Origin: CAVZBW01 sp963773635 | GTDB taxonomy: Bacteria; Actinomycetota; Acidimicrobiia; Acidimicrobiales; RAAP-2 | DNA length: 64,000 nucleotides | Assembly: GCA_963773635.1 (NCBI GenBank) | Contig: CAVZBW010000005.1 | Location: 2,356,001 to 2,420,000, forward strand | Reading direction: 5' to 3' | Shown here: piece after piece, positions 45,812 through 54,015 of the stretch | How the letters are laid out: every line of letters begins with the position of its first letter | Position numbering within the stretch: position 1 is the stretch's first letter | Translations under genes and position numbers: made by a program | Notes under the pieces: generated by a model | The model's input: the letters and a program-made list of their open reading frames with translations, nothing else | The model's database searches: none | Told to the model about the DNA's origin: nothing

Positions 45812-46237
45812 ATGTTTGTGATGGCGCGTGGAGAGGTACCTCGGGTAGTGGCCGGTGTTGATGGCTCGGCCGAATCTCTCGCCGCGCTGGAGTGGGCTGC
45901 TACGTACGTCCAGCGGTTCGGGGGCAAGCTCACGGCCGTGGCCGCATGGCACATCCCAACGCCCTATGTCGCCGCCCTCTCTGGAGTCGATCTCGAGGCA
46001 GAAGCCCAGGGAACAGTGATCGCCGCGGTGGAACGGGTGCAAGCACGTCACCCGGGTCTCACTATCGGACAGAGGATCGTCGCCGGTTCGCCCGGGAAAG
46101 TACTGGTGGCCGACTCGGAAGGAGCCGACCTCCTCGTAGTTGGCACTCGGAGGGCGCTTGGATCGGTCAGTTCATATTGCGCGCACTATGCCTCGTGCCC
46201 GATGGTGATCGTGCGTGGAGAGGAAGGACAGGGGTGA
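45812..46237 (+). CDS. Universal stress protein (UspA family) with shortened nucleotide loop
   Basis: A 141-residue single-domain Usp from ATG 45812. It has VVAGVDGSAESLAALEWAAT at the N-terminus and ADLLVVGTRRALGSVSSYCA then HYASCPMVIV at the C-terminus. ATP-binding Usps carry G-x2-G-x9-G-S/T. Here only a few residues separate GT from GS, so about seven residues of that loop are missing and nucleotide binding is doubtful. It is monocistronic and converges with the hydrolase. Confidence 0.88.
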   Translation: MFVMARGEVPRVVAGVDGSAESLAALEWAATYVQRFGGKLTAVAAWHIPTPYVAALSGVDLEAEAQGTVIAAVERVQARHPGLTIGQRIVAGSPGKVLVADSEGADLLVVGTRRALGSVSSYCAHYASCPMVIVRGEEGQG

Positions 46238-46473
46238 AGTAAGCAGGGCAACCCTCAATCCGGCCCACGCCGCGGGCTGGCTCCTCGATCGAAGGCCACC
46301 GATGTGATCTGGCTTGGCCCGGGTTTGGCTCAGGTACGAGTGGTTCAACGCCGGCTCTCAGAATCTTGCGATCGGTCTGTGCTCGACCTCGTCGCCGCAT
46401 TACGGGCAAGTCGTGAACGCACGGCAGCACAGGTCTGTGTAAGTCCCAGGTTCGCGGGGACAGGCGATGCCGT

Positions 46474-47298
46474 TCATTCGGTCAGTGGTGCGCGAGCCTT
46501 GCTCTGCCAAATGCGTGCCAGGACTGCGAGCACCTCGTCTGCGGCCGCGAAGCCCCCGAGGTGGCTCTCTCCGGGGCGAACGATGAGCTCCACGTCGCGG
46601 AGCAGTGTGGCGGCACGCCTCGCCTCCTCGAGAGGAACGAAAGGATCCGAATCGCCGTGCCACCACCGCACCGGGACGGCCACGTCGGCAAGGCGGAATC
46701 CCCAAGGCTGGCCGATCAGGACCAAGTCGTTGACGAAGGCCTGGAACCGACGCCTGCCACCACGGATCAGATCGTCGACGAATATTGCCTCGAGGGCGGG
46801 GTCGCCCAGCACCCTTCGATCGCCTTCAGGCATCACCCGAGCAAACCCTTGAACGCACAGGTGAGCGAGAGGTGTCGCGGCCCGCACGAAGCCCCACATG
46901 CCCAGTCCGACTGGACGGCGAAACAGGCTGAGCACGCCATTGAAGCGTTGACTTAGCGCGACGATGCCTCCGGCGATTGCTTCCTCACCGGCGGTCGGAA
47001 CCAAGGAGCCGAGGAGGCCGACCCCGACGACGCGGGTGGCAAGCTCGTGTGCGCATGCAAGTGCGTACGGTCCTCCGCCGGACAACCCGACCACCATGAA
47101 GCGCTCGTGGCCGAGGCAGTCGGCGACGAGCGCGATGTCGGCCGCCCAGTCCGAGAGCCGCCCATAGGCATGGTGTGGGGAATCCCCCACCCCGGGCCGC
47201 TCCACGCAGACCACCCGAAGGCCAAGCTCCTCGGCGGCGTGACGCCCGACCGGCGGGACCTGTCGGCGAGCTCCAGGCGACCCGTGGAACCACAGCAC
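46474..47298 (-). CDS. Alpha/beta hydrolase
   Basis: Alpha/beta-hydrolase fold with oxyanion strand LWFHGSPGARR, nucleophile elbow VVGLSGGGPYALACA, acid VRWWHGDSDPFVPLEEA and catalytic His in GESHLGGFA. GTG 47298 is the first standard start, but family-like sequence continues upstream in frame to about 47355: LTDGRRLGYAEFGDPRGPL. No ATG, GTG or TTG follows the last in-frame stop there. So either a rare start is used or an indel separates the gene from an ATG near 47476. About 240 bp downstream hold no supported gene. Confidence 0.82.
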   Translation of the reverse strand: MLWFHGSPGARRQVPPVGRHAAEELGLRVVCVERPGVGDSPHHAYGRLSDWAADIALVADCLGHERFMVVGLSGGGPYALACAHELATRVVGVGLLGSLVPTAGEEAIAGGIVALSQRFNGVLSLFRRPVGLGMWGFVRAATPLAHLCVQGFARVMPEGDRRVLGDPALEAIFVDDLIRGGRRRFQAFVNDLVLIGQPWGFRLADVAVPVRWWHGDSDPFVPLEEARRAATLLRDVELIVRPGESHLGGFAAADEVLAVLARIWQSKARAPLTE

Positions 47299-47569
47299 TA
47301 ACGGTCCCCGAGGATCGCCGAACTCGGCGTAGCCCAGGCGCCGACCGTCGGTCAGCGGGATCGTGGCCTCCAGGCCGGGCGGCGGGCTTGGCGCAACGCC
47401 AAGAGGGCGGATCAGGACGCGAACCCTAGCGCTGCGAACGGGCCCTGAGGTTGCCGGTCAAGGCAGGCGGCGCCCATGTCGGGTAGCGATCTCTGGCGGC
47501 GGTCGAGCCGTTTCGGAGTCCCCGTAGCGGACCGTGTTGAGGACGAAGGCCAGGATCTGGACCCGGTGG

Positions 47570-47797
47570 CTTCCAGAACAACATGAATGGTTTCCTCGTC
47601 GGCGGTGGGCGCATGGACCTCTAGAAGTCGCAGCTCTTCCAGGAATCGGGTGATCGTCATGATCTGTCCCCGGGAATGCCCGCCGTCTCGCCGACCTGGC
47701 TGTTTGTCCGCCACTGTGTGATGTCCCCGCCGGACAGGTCATAGAGGGCCACCAGGAAGTCATCTCGGTATCGCTCACGTTGCTCAGGTGATGCCAC
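47570..47797 (-). pseudogene. Broken small helix-turn-helix-like hypothetical gene
   Basis: From GTG 47797 the minus strand reads PEQRERYRDDFLVALYDLSG then GDITQWRTNSQVGETAGIPG. One base further the protein continues in a second frame as QIMTITRFLEELRLLEVHAP then TADEETIHVVLEA. Together they resemble a small conserved hypothetical protein with a winged-helix-like layout (NSQVGETAGIPG...RFLEELRLLEV). The shift lies near 47663, and the C-terminus beyond about 47570 is not recognisable. Confidence 0.45.
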
Positions 47798-47888
47798 GGG
47801 TGCCCTTCGATTGCGCGGATAACTCCGCCGGGACACTCGGCCCCGTCCCTGGATAGTTCCTTCTCAGTGCAGCGCTTAGTGCGGGAGA

Positions 47889-47927
47889 CTTGCAAAGCAG
47901 GTGCTCTTCCAGCTGAGCTACGTCCCC
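47889..47927 (-). repeat. 39-bp direct repeat, copy 2: 5' half of tRNA-Ala
   Basis: Exact copy of the tRNA-Ala 5' half (acceptor strand, D arm, 5' anticodon stem and loop) without the 3' half, so it cannot be a functional tRNA. Orientation is the same as the intact gene at 33064-33136. Confidence 0.85.
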
Positions 47928-48018
47928 CCAGGGGTGCCGGACCCCGACGCCGTCCGGCGCCGGTTTCCGGCCCCACATCGTAGGCCCTGGCTCCTATGAT
48001 CCTTCAATCGCCCGCTGT

Positions 48019-48450
48019 CACTACGAGCTGACGCGCCGATCCCGGGCGCCACGTGAGCGAGTCTGGGCGCTCGTCGCCGATGGCAGGACCTGGAAGGACT
48101 GGGCGGGCGTGCGTCAGTCGAGCCTGGAAACCGAGGGCGAGGGCGACCCCAACGGGGTCGGGTCCATCCGCCGGCTCGGCTACCCACCCATCGCCGGTAG
48201 CCGCGAACAGGTCGTCGTGCACCAACCGCCCCACCATCTCGGCTACGTGATCTTGTCGGGCAGCCTGCCCGTAAAGAACTACCGCAGCGACGTGCTCTTG
48301 GAGGATATGCCCGACGGGGGCACAGTGATCAACTGGCAGGGCTCTTTCGACCCCCTGGTGCCCGGAACGGGCCAGGTCATGGAAAGGGTCGTGGCCGCCA
48401 CCGTGGGCCGGTTCGCTCGATTGGCCGCGGCTCGGGCGGAGCTCTCCTAG
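48019..48450 (+). CDS. SRPBCC-family protein, start uncertain
   Basis: START-like protein: CHYELTRRSRAPRERVWALV then ADGRTWKDWAGVRQSSLETE, GVGSIRRLGYPPIAGSREQV and a terminal helix MERVVAATVGRFARLAAARA. The first standard start in frame is GTG 48109, but clear family sequence begins upstream near 48019. An ATG at 47996 is in another frame, so one indel in between is likely. It lies immediately before the kelch gene (5 bp). Confidence 0.65.
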   Translation, partial: HYELTRRSRAPRERVWALVADGRTWKDWAGVRQSSLETEGEGDPNGVGSIRRLGYPPIAGSREQVVVHQPPHHLGYVILSGSLPVKNYRSDVLLEDMPDGGTVINWQGSFDPLVPGTGQVMERVVAATVGRFARLAAARAELS

Positions 48451-48454
48451 GAGG

Positions 48455-49573
48455 GTGGCCGCACGGAGACCTCGCCACGTCCGGCGTGGTCCCTCGCCCG
48501 CCGTCCGCCGCCGACGAGCGACGGTAGTGGCCGGAACGGTGGTGCTCGTCGTCCTCGTGGTGGTGATCGTGATCGTGGCCGGCGGAGGTGGGGGTGGCGG
48601 CGGCAAGAGCCAATCCACCACCACATCGGTGTCGTCCGCCACGACGAGCCCCGCCTCCCTGTCGGCCGTCACCGCAACGAACCCGTCTTGGTCGCTGGCC
48701 CAGCCACTGTCCCGAGAGGTCGTGCTGCCCGGCGACGGCACCCAGGTGACCATCGTCGGCGGCCTCCTCGGCTCACAGGCAACGACCACCCAGGTGTTCA
48801 GCCTCAACACCTCGTCCGGCCGCACCTCGACTCTCACGCCGCTGGCCTCCGGCGTGCACGACGCCGCCGGGGAGATCGTGGGCGGCCGCGGATACCTCTT
48901 TGGGGGAGGTTCGCCCGACACCGTGGCCACCGTGCAGCAATTCTCCCTTCCGACGACCTCGAAATCGACTTCGAGCCCACCGCCTGCGATCACGGGCCAG
49001 CTTCCCCAGCCTCGCTCCGACGCGAGCGCGGTGAGCATCGGCGACACCGTCTACGTCGTCGGGGGCTACGACGGCAGCGCACCCGACCCGAGCGTGCTGG
49101 CGACGACCGACGGGCGCCAGTTCTCCACGGTGGCCGACCTCTCCGTGCCCGTTCGCTACGCGGCGGTCGCCGCCCTCGACGGGAAGATCTACCTCTTTGG
49201 CGGCCAAGCGGTCGCGGGGTCAACGGCCGGCCAGGCGGTCGACGACATACAGCTCGTCGATCCGTCCCACCACTCCGCCGCAGTCGTCGGTCATCTGGCG
49301 CAACCCACGGCCGGGGCCTCGGCCGTGGACCTTGGAGGTCGCATCTACATCGCAGGTGGCGTCAACGACACGTCGACCGCAGCCGCAACCTCGCAGGTCC
49401 TGTCCTACCAGCCCTCCACCCGGACGGCCGTACCCGCCGGAGCTCTGCCCGTGCCGACCAGCTACGCGGCCGCAACGGTGATCGGCGGCAAAGCGTGGAT
49501 CGTCGGGGGAGAGAACGACGGCACGCCCCAGTCTTCGGTGGAGGAGCTGGCCCTCCGCAGCAACGCTGGCTAG
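48455..49573 (+). CDS. Membrane-anchored kelch-repeat beta-propeller protein
   Basis: A 372-residue protein with a basic N-terminus, one transmembrane helix (VVAGTVVLVVLVVVIVIVAG) and a Gly/Ser/Thr linker. Five or so kelch blades then follow, marked by IGDTVYVVGGYDG, LDGKIYLFGGQ, LGGRIYIAGGVND and IGGKAWIVGGEND. The propeller is predicted outside the membrane. GTG 48455 follows the strong CTAGGAGG site. The partner or ligand is unknown. Its 3' end overlaps the convergent PhoU gene by four bases. Confidence 0.88.
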   Translation: MAARRPRHVRRGPSPAVRRRRATVVAGTVVLVVLVVVIVIVAGGGGGGGGKSQSTTTSVSSATTSPASLSAVTATNPSWSLAQPLSREVVLPGDGTQVTIVGGLLGSQATTTQVFSLNTSSGRTSTLTPLASGVHDAAGEIVGGRGYLFGGGSPDTVATVQQFSLPTTSKSTSSPPPAITGQLPQPRSDASAVSIGDTVYVVGGYDGSAPDPSVLATTDGRQFSTVADLSVPVRYAAVAALDGKIYLFGGQAVAGSTAGQAVDDIQLVDPSHHSAAVVGHLAQPTAGASAVDLGGRIYIAGGVNDTSTAAATSQVLSYQPSTRTAVPAGALPVPTSYAAATVIGGKAWIVGGENDGTPQSSVEELALRSNAG

Positions 49574-50211
49574 GAACCCGACCGCGCCCCGTTGGCGTGC
49601 TCGTCGGGAAGGGAACCGATCCTCCGTGCCAGGTTGACGGCGTGGTCGCCCAGGCGCTCGTAGAAGCGGGCGAGCAACGTCACCTGGGCTCCGACGGGCA
49701 TGGACATGGCCTCACCCGCCACCTCGTTGGTGAGACGGTCGTGGAGGACATCGAGCTCCTCGTCGGCCTCCTCGAGTGCCTCGGCCACGGCCTGGCGGTC
49801 GCAGTAGGCGTCGGCTACGACCTGCCACATCTCGATCGCCACGTCCGCCATTCGCTGGACGATTCCCCGGCTCATGGGGCTCATTTCGATGCCTATGTGG
49901 GACGTCGCCCGCTGGGCGACGTGCTCAGCCAGGTCGGCGCTCCGCTCGAGCTCGGGCAGGATCAGGAGCACCCCGACGAGATGGCGCCAGTTGGCAGGGG
50001 TCGTGGCCTGCTCGAAACGCTCCCAGACGAGCCTCTCCACTTGGGCGGTCAGCAGATCGACCCGCTCGTCGCCGTCGATAACGGTCCGGGCCGATCGGAC
50101 ATCCCCGCTCAGGAGAGCGTCGGTACCTCGGGCGATGGCCTCGGCCACGAGAGCAAACAGCTCGTTGACCCTGCGGTCCACCAGATCTCGTTCCTCGACC
50201 GGCTGGAACAT
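49570..50211 (-). CDS. phoU: PhoU-like phosphate-signalling protein
   Basis: A 213-residue helical protein from ATG 50211 (MFQPVEERDLVDRRVNELFA). Two PhoU repeats are seen, with ILPELERSADLAEHVAQRAT in the first and LLARFYERLGDHAVNLARRI in the second. These are the metal-binding E/DxxxD-type helices that link the Pst transporter to the PhoR kinase. No pst or phoR genes are in the window. Confidence 0.85.
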   Translation of the reverse strand: MFQPVEERDLVDRRVNELFALVAEAIARGTDALLSGDVRSARTVIDGDERVDLLTAQVERLVWERFEQATTPANWRHLVGVLLILPELERSADLAEHVAQRATSHIGIEMSPMSRGIVQRMADVAIEMWQVVADAYCDRQAVAEALEEADEELDVLHDRLTNEVAGEAMSMPVGAQVTLLARFYERLGDHAVNLARRIGSLPDEHANGARSGS

Positions 50212-50250
50212 CAATCGAGGACCCTACCCGCGTCGCTACCGTTGGGCCTG

Positions 50251-50997
50251 ATGGAGCGAGACAGTGTCGCAGGACGTTCACCCGGCGGACGCGAGGGGCG
50301 GACCGGCCGTCGTGCCACGGTCCGCGACGCCCTGACCGCGCTCTCCCCGAGGGATCCGGTACTGGCCGCCCTGATCGAACGGCACGGTCCACCGCATCTT
50401 CCCCGAACCCCCGCTCCCGCCCGCTTCGCCACCCTGGCCCGCGCCATCATCTTCCAGCAGCTCGCGGGCCGGGCAGCATCGACCATCCACGGACGGTTCG
50501 TCGAGCGGCTCGGCGGAGAGGTGACACCCGAGGCCGTGCTGCAACTGGACGTCGAGACGTTGATGACGTGCGGCCTCAGCCGGGCCAAGGCACGATCGGT
50601 CTACGACCTGTCGGAGAAAGTGGCCTCGGGTGAGGTTCGCCTGGACCGGATCGGGCGCTTGCCCGATGACGCCGTCATCGACCACCTCATCCAGGTTCGC
50701 GGGATCGGCCGGTGGACCGCCGAGATGTTTCTCATGTTTACCCTCGGTCGCCTCGACGTCTGGCCGATCGACGACTATGGCGTGCGGGTTGGCTATGCCA
50801 CGGGTTGGGGACTTGCCGAGGTCCCGTCCCGGCTGGAGCTCGACGGCCTGGGCGAGCCCTTTCGCCCGTACCGGAGCATCGCTGCCTGGTACTGCTGGCG
50901 GGCCGCCGAGGATCGTCCGCGACCGACGCGCCGGACTCCGGCGGCGTCCGAAGCCTCGGCCCCGCCGGTGAGTCGACCGGACTCCAAGGAGTCCTAG
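50251..50997 (+). CDS. DNA-3-methyladenine glycosylase (AlkA/HhH-GPD type)
   Basis: A 248-residue base-excision glycosylase. The helix-hairpin-helix is LIQVRGIGRWTAEMFLMFTL, followed by the Gly/Pro-Asp loop DVWPIDDYGVR with the catalytic Asp. FATLARAIIFQQLAGRAAST is the conserved entry helix. ATG 50251 is the first start with similarity. It lacks the N-terminal domain of E. coli AlkA (282 residues), as in many bacterial short forms. Removes alkylated purines. It overlaps the helicase stop by four bases, convergently. Confidence 0.88.
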   Translation: MERDSVAGRSPGGREGRTGRRATVRDALTALSPRDPVLAALIERHGPPHLPRTPAPARFATLARAIIFQQLAGRAASTIHGRFVERLGGEVTPEAVLQLDVETLMTCGLSRAKARSVYDLSEKVASGEVRLDRIGRLPDDAVIDHLIQVRGIGRWTAEMFLMFTLGRLDVWPIDDYGVRVGYATGWGLAEVPSRLELDGLGEPFRPYRSIAAWYCWRAAEDRPRPTRRTPAASEASAPPVSRPDSKES

Positions 50998-52784
50998 CGG
51001 CTCCCCGCCGGCACCGGGATCGGGTGATGACGAGCCGTGCTCCTCGCCGCCATGAGGTCCCGCCGGAGACGTTCGAGACCCACGCGCACGGATTCCTGCG
51101 AGTCGGCCTCCGCCCGCTGCGCGGAGCCCTCTGCGATGCCGAGCTCGAGGACATAGGGGGTCGGGCGGCGCTCCTCCCAACCGTCCCGGCCCTCTCGGTG
51201 CCGAGCCCAGGTACAGACCACCTCCTCCTCGGCCCTGGTCAGGGCGACGTAGAAGAGCCGGCGCTCTTCGGCCCCGTCGCCAGAGACCGTAAGCGGCACA
51301 AGGCCGGCCTCGGCGCCAACGATGAACACTCGGCGCCACTGCAGACCCTTGGCGCGATGGAAGGTCGAAAGCGCCACTGCGGGATGGGCCGGTCCGGGGT
51401 CCCCTCCCCTCCCGCGCACGGCTCCCGACAACCAATCCCCCAGCTCGCGCCCCCGAGCGGAGGGTTGCGATTCGGCCCATTCCTCGACCAGGTCGAGCAG
51501 CTGGCGGAGGATGGCGTCCTGACGGCGGAGATCGCCTTCGGCGACGCCCCGCTCGGTGGCCTCCTCATGGAGCTCACCGACGATGGTCCGCAGCTCGCTC
51601 GAGCACCCCCGGGATGGCAGCGTCCAGGCGGTCGCCTCCAGCCGGTGCAACGCCTCCTTGACCGCCGGTTGGTCGAGGACGCTACGCCCGTCCTGGTACG
51701 CGATGCCGGCCTCCCGCAGAGCTTGGGCCGTGGCCTGCAGAGCAGCGTTGGTCCTTGCCAGGACGGCAACCTGGCCGGGGCCGACTCCCTCGTGCAGGGC
51801 ACGCTGAACCTTCTCGGCAACGAACGAGGCCTCCTCTGCTTCCGTGTCGAGCCCGACGCAAGAGACCAACGGGTCGCCGGCGGTGCCGATCGCGTCCTTC
51901 CCGAGGAGGGCGGCCGCGGTGCGGGCCAGCTCGGGGGGGCATCGGTAGTTGTGAGTCAAGCGGTAGCGGGACGCATGGGGGAAGTAGGTGGCGAAATCGG
52001 TGAGGAATCGGGCGTCCGCCCCGTTCCATCCATAGATCGCCTGGTCGGCGTCCCCGATCAGGCAGAGGTCGTCGCCGTCACCGACGAGGGCTCGAACAAG
52101 GGACCACTGCACGGGATTGAGGTCCTGTGCCTCGTCCACCAAGACATGCGGAAAGCGCCAGCGGGTGGCCGTACCAAAGACCGGGTCCTCGAGCGCCACC
52201 CTCGCCTCGACCAGCAGATCTCCTAGATCGAGGACCCCCCGAGAACGCTTGACCCGCTCATAACGAGCGAGGGCTTCGGCGAGCAGGTCGGGCTCGATGG
52301 CGGGCGCCCGGGAGGCGGCGAGGAGGGCCTCCGGCACCTGGGCGGCCCCGATCCCCCGGGCCGCGGCCCATTCGACCTCACCCACCAGGGCTTCGAGAGG
52401 TAGATCCGGGAGCCCCTCAATAGCCTGCCGGAGCAGGCGGCGGGAGGTGGGAACCACCCGACGCCGAGGTCGGCGGCGGTCCGCCCCGTACCGCTCGACC
52501 AGCTCATAGGCCAACGCGTGGAGTGTCGCGGCCTTGGGGCCGGCGACGTTGAAGGTCCGCAGCCGCTGGCGAAGCTCCGTTGCGGCTTGTCGGGTGAAGG
52601 TCACTACCAGCACGCGGCGAGCCTCGGCCGTCCCCGATTGGATGCGGTACGCCACACGGGCGGCGAGCACCCGCGTTTTTCCCGACCCAGGCCCGGCCTC
52701 TATGGCCAGCGGCCCAGGAGGCGCGGTTACGCAGGCCCGCTGGTCCTCGTCCAGAAAAAGGAGGGGATCCTCCACGGCTGCCAC
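50994..52784 (-). CDS. UvrD/PcrA-like superfamily 1A DNA helicase
   Basis: A 596-residue 3'-5' helicase. Walker A is AGPGSGKT (residues 30-37), motif Ia VVTFTRQAATELRQRL, motif II VDEAQDLNPVQW, motif III GDADQAIYGWNGA, motif IV RLTHNYRCP, motif V STFHRAKGLQWRRVFIVG and motif VI LFYVALTRAEEEV. It is shorter than classical UvrD (about 720) because the 1B/2B inserts and C-tail are reduced. GTG 52784 is the start. Role in DNA repair is family inference. Confidence 0.92.
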   Translation of the reverse strand: MAAVEDPLLFLDEDQRACVTAPPGPLAIEAGPGSGKTRVLAARVAYRIQSGTAEARRVLVVTFTRQAATELRQRLRTFNVAGPKAATLHALAYELVERYGADRRRPRRRVVPTSRRLLRQAIEGLPDLPLEALVGEVEWAAARGIGAAQVPEALLAASRAPAIEPDLLAEALARYERVKRSRGVLDLGDLLVEARVALEDPVFGTATRWRFPHVLVDEAQDLNPVQWSLVRALVGDGDDLCLIGDADQAIYGWNGADARFLTDFATYFPHASRYRLTHNYRCPPELARTAAALLGKDAIGTAGDPLVSCVGLDTEAEEASFVAEKVQRALHEGVGPGQVAVLARTNAALQATAQALREAGIAYQDGRSVLDQPAVKEALHRLEATAWTLPSRGCSSELRTIVGELHEEATERGVAEGDLRRQDAILRQLLDLVEEWAESQPSARGRELGDWLSGAVRGRGGDPGPAHPAVALSTFHRAKGLQWRRVFIVGAEAGLVPLTVSGDGAEERRLFYVALTRAEEEVVCTWARHREGRDGWEERRPTPYVLELGIAEGSAQRAEADSQESVRVGLERLRRDLMAARSTARHHPIPVPAGSR

Positions 52785-52897
52785 GCTAAATCCTGGCTGT
52801 GACAGATAGGGGGACTTCGGCGCCCGCCCGACGCCATTCCGAGTGAGGACTCGCTGGCTCCGACCCGTCTCGCGAGGTGTAGCGTGGTCGGCTCATT

Positions 52898-52971
52898 GGG
52901 GCTATAGCTCAGTCGGTTAGAGCGCAGCACTGATAATGCTGAGGTCGCTGGTTCGATTCCAGCTAGCCCCA
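52898..52971 (+). tRNA. tRNA-Ile (anticodon GAT)
   Basis: Complete 74-nt cloverleaf: acceptor GGGGCTA/TAGCCCC, D arm GCTC/GAGC, anticodon stem CAGCA/TGCTG with loop CTGATAA, and T arm GCTGG-TTCGATT-CCAGC, discriminator A. A truncated integrase ends 32 bp downstream on the opposite strand. Confidence 0.95.
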
Positions 52972-53003
52972 CTGCAGACTTCCTGTTCAGAGGTTCGGCA
53001 CGT

Positions 53004-53545
53004 CTACTGCACTTGCCGTTCCAAGGTTTTCATCGCGCGGTCATCGCGCGGGCGGAGTCTGTCGCCGACTGCATCAGCAGCCTTGCGATCTGCTTCGACA
53101 GTGGCCCTTGCATACAGCCGGAAGGTCATATTTGGGGACGAATGCCCGAGGCGCGTTTGAGTCGTCTTGATGTCCACTCCGGCGGCAACGAGTTCTGTGG
53201 CGGCAAGAGAACGGAGGTCATGAAATCGGAGTCGGGGCATGTCGGCCGCGGTACATGCCTTCGTCCAAAGACGCCGTCGCCAGTTCGTGTAGTCAAGCGC
53301 CCTCCCGCCCCCGTCAGTGAAGATGAGATTCCGATCGTCGGCTCCCGTCAACCCTCGACGAGCTAGCAGGGCAGCCAGATCTTTCAGAAGCCAGTCGGGG
53401 CACGCAAGGGTACGCCGTCCGTGCGCAGATTTCGGAGGACCCAATGTGCCGTCGCGGCGGAGTTGATGAGTCACGCTGACCTTCCCGCCCAAGAAGTCGA
53501 GATTGGCAATCGTGAGTCCCGCCGCCTCGCCCCAGCCTCCAGCTG
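53004..53545 (-). pseudogene. Tyrosine recombinase/integrase, C-terminal catalytic domain only
   Basis: About 180 residues from WGEAAGLTIANLDFLGGKVS onwards. HDLRSLAATEL carries the HxxR, TRLGHSSPNMTFRLYARA the second His and the nucleophile Tyr, and the tail KAADAVGDRLR is usual. The first catalytic Arg, normally just before WGE, is lost because similarity stops exactly there. The N-terminal arm and SAM-like domains are absent. The break coincides with the edge of a tRNA-Thr fragment, so recombination removed the 5' half. It cannot be active as it stands. Confidence 0.8.
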
Positions 53546-53565
53546 GCCCCTGACAGGGACCAGCT

Positions 53566-53611
53566 CGCACTCGTAATGCGCAGGTCAGGAGTTCGAGTCT
53601 CCTCCAGGGCT
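53566..53611 (+). pseudogene. 3' half of a tRNA-Thr (anticodon CGT) gene
   Basis: Anticodon stem-loop CGCA-CTCGTAA-TGCG (anticodon CGT), variable loop, T arm AGGAG-TTCGAGT-CTCCT and 3' acceptor strand CCAGGGC are present. The matching 5' acceptor GCCCTGG and a D arm are not found upstream. Such 3' tRNA halves are classic attachment-site products of tyrosine integrases. Confidence 0.7.
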
Positions 53612-53719
53612 TCGCAGTTGAGGCTCGCGAAGGGTCAAAAGTCCCTGTTCGCGCTTGTGTCATCTTGTCAGGGTGAACGAGGAAGCCAGTTGCACTACCA
53701 GCCAACGAGAGGCAAAGAC

Positions 53720-53983
53720 ATGGTGCCCACCTCCCGTCTCACCGAATCCATCGAACAAGCCGAGGAAGCGTCGCTTGAGGCGGTGCGGAAGTTTCTCGAC
53801 ACTGTCGAGGGCGTACTTCCGCTTGGGGGAGACGACGGACCCCGTCGCAAGATCATAGATTCGGCTTTCGAGATGACCGAAAAGCTGGTCAGTTCTTCGA
53901 CGCGGCTCGCTCAGAACATTCTTGACGTGACGGAGAAGGCACTGAGCGAATCCGAGCGGAAGTCTGCCGCGCCGAAGAAGTAG
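53720..53983 (+). CDS. Small helical protein of unknown function
   Basis: Eighty-seven residues, MVPTSRLTESIEQAEEASLE then AVRKFLDTVEGVLPLG, IIDSAFEMTEKLVSSSTRLA and a Lys-rich end. The heptad-like pattern suggests a helical bundle, loosely phasin-like, but no family is recognised. A GAGAGG ribosome site precedes ATG 53720. It is followed 32 bp later by the PPOX-fold protein, probably in one transcript. Confidence 0.6.
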   Translation: MVPTSRLTESIEQAEEASLEAVRKFLDTVEGVLPLGGDDGPRRKIIDSAFEMTEKLVSSSTRLAQNILDVTEKALSESERKSAAPKK

Positions 53984-54015
53984 AGGAAGTCGTCACAGAG
54001 ATTGGCGGTTCCGAC

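Noticed and set aside
46238..46473. Zinc-ribbon-like peptide (TTCP...CGDEVEHRP) on the minus strand
   Set aside because: Interrupted by a stop and only about 25 residues long, without a start.
48688..50997. A 769-residue plus-strand protein ending in the glycosylase
   Set aside because: Everything before 50251 lies across the kelch and PhoU genes in the wrong frame; only the glycosylase part is real.
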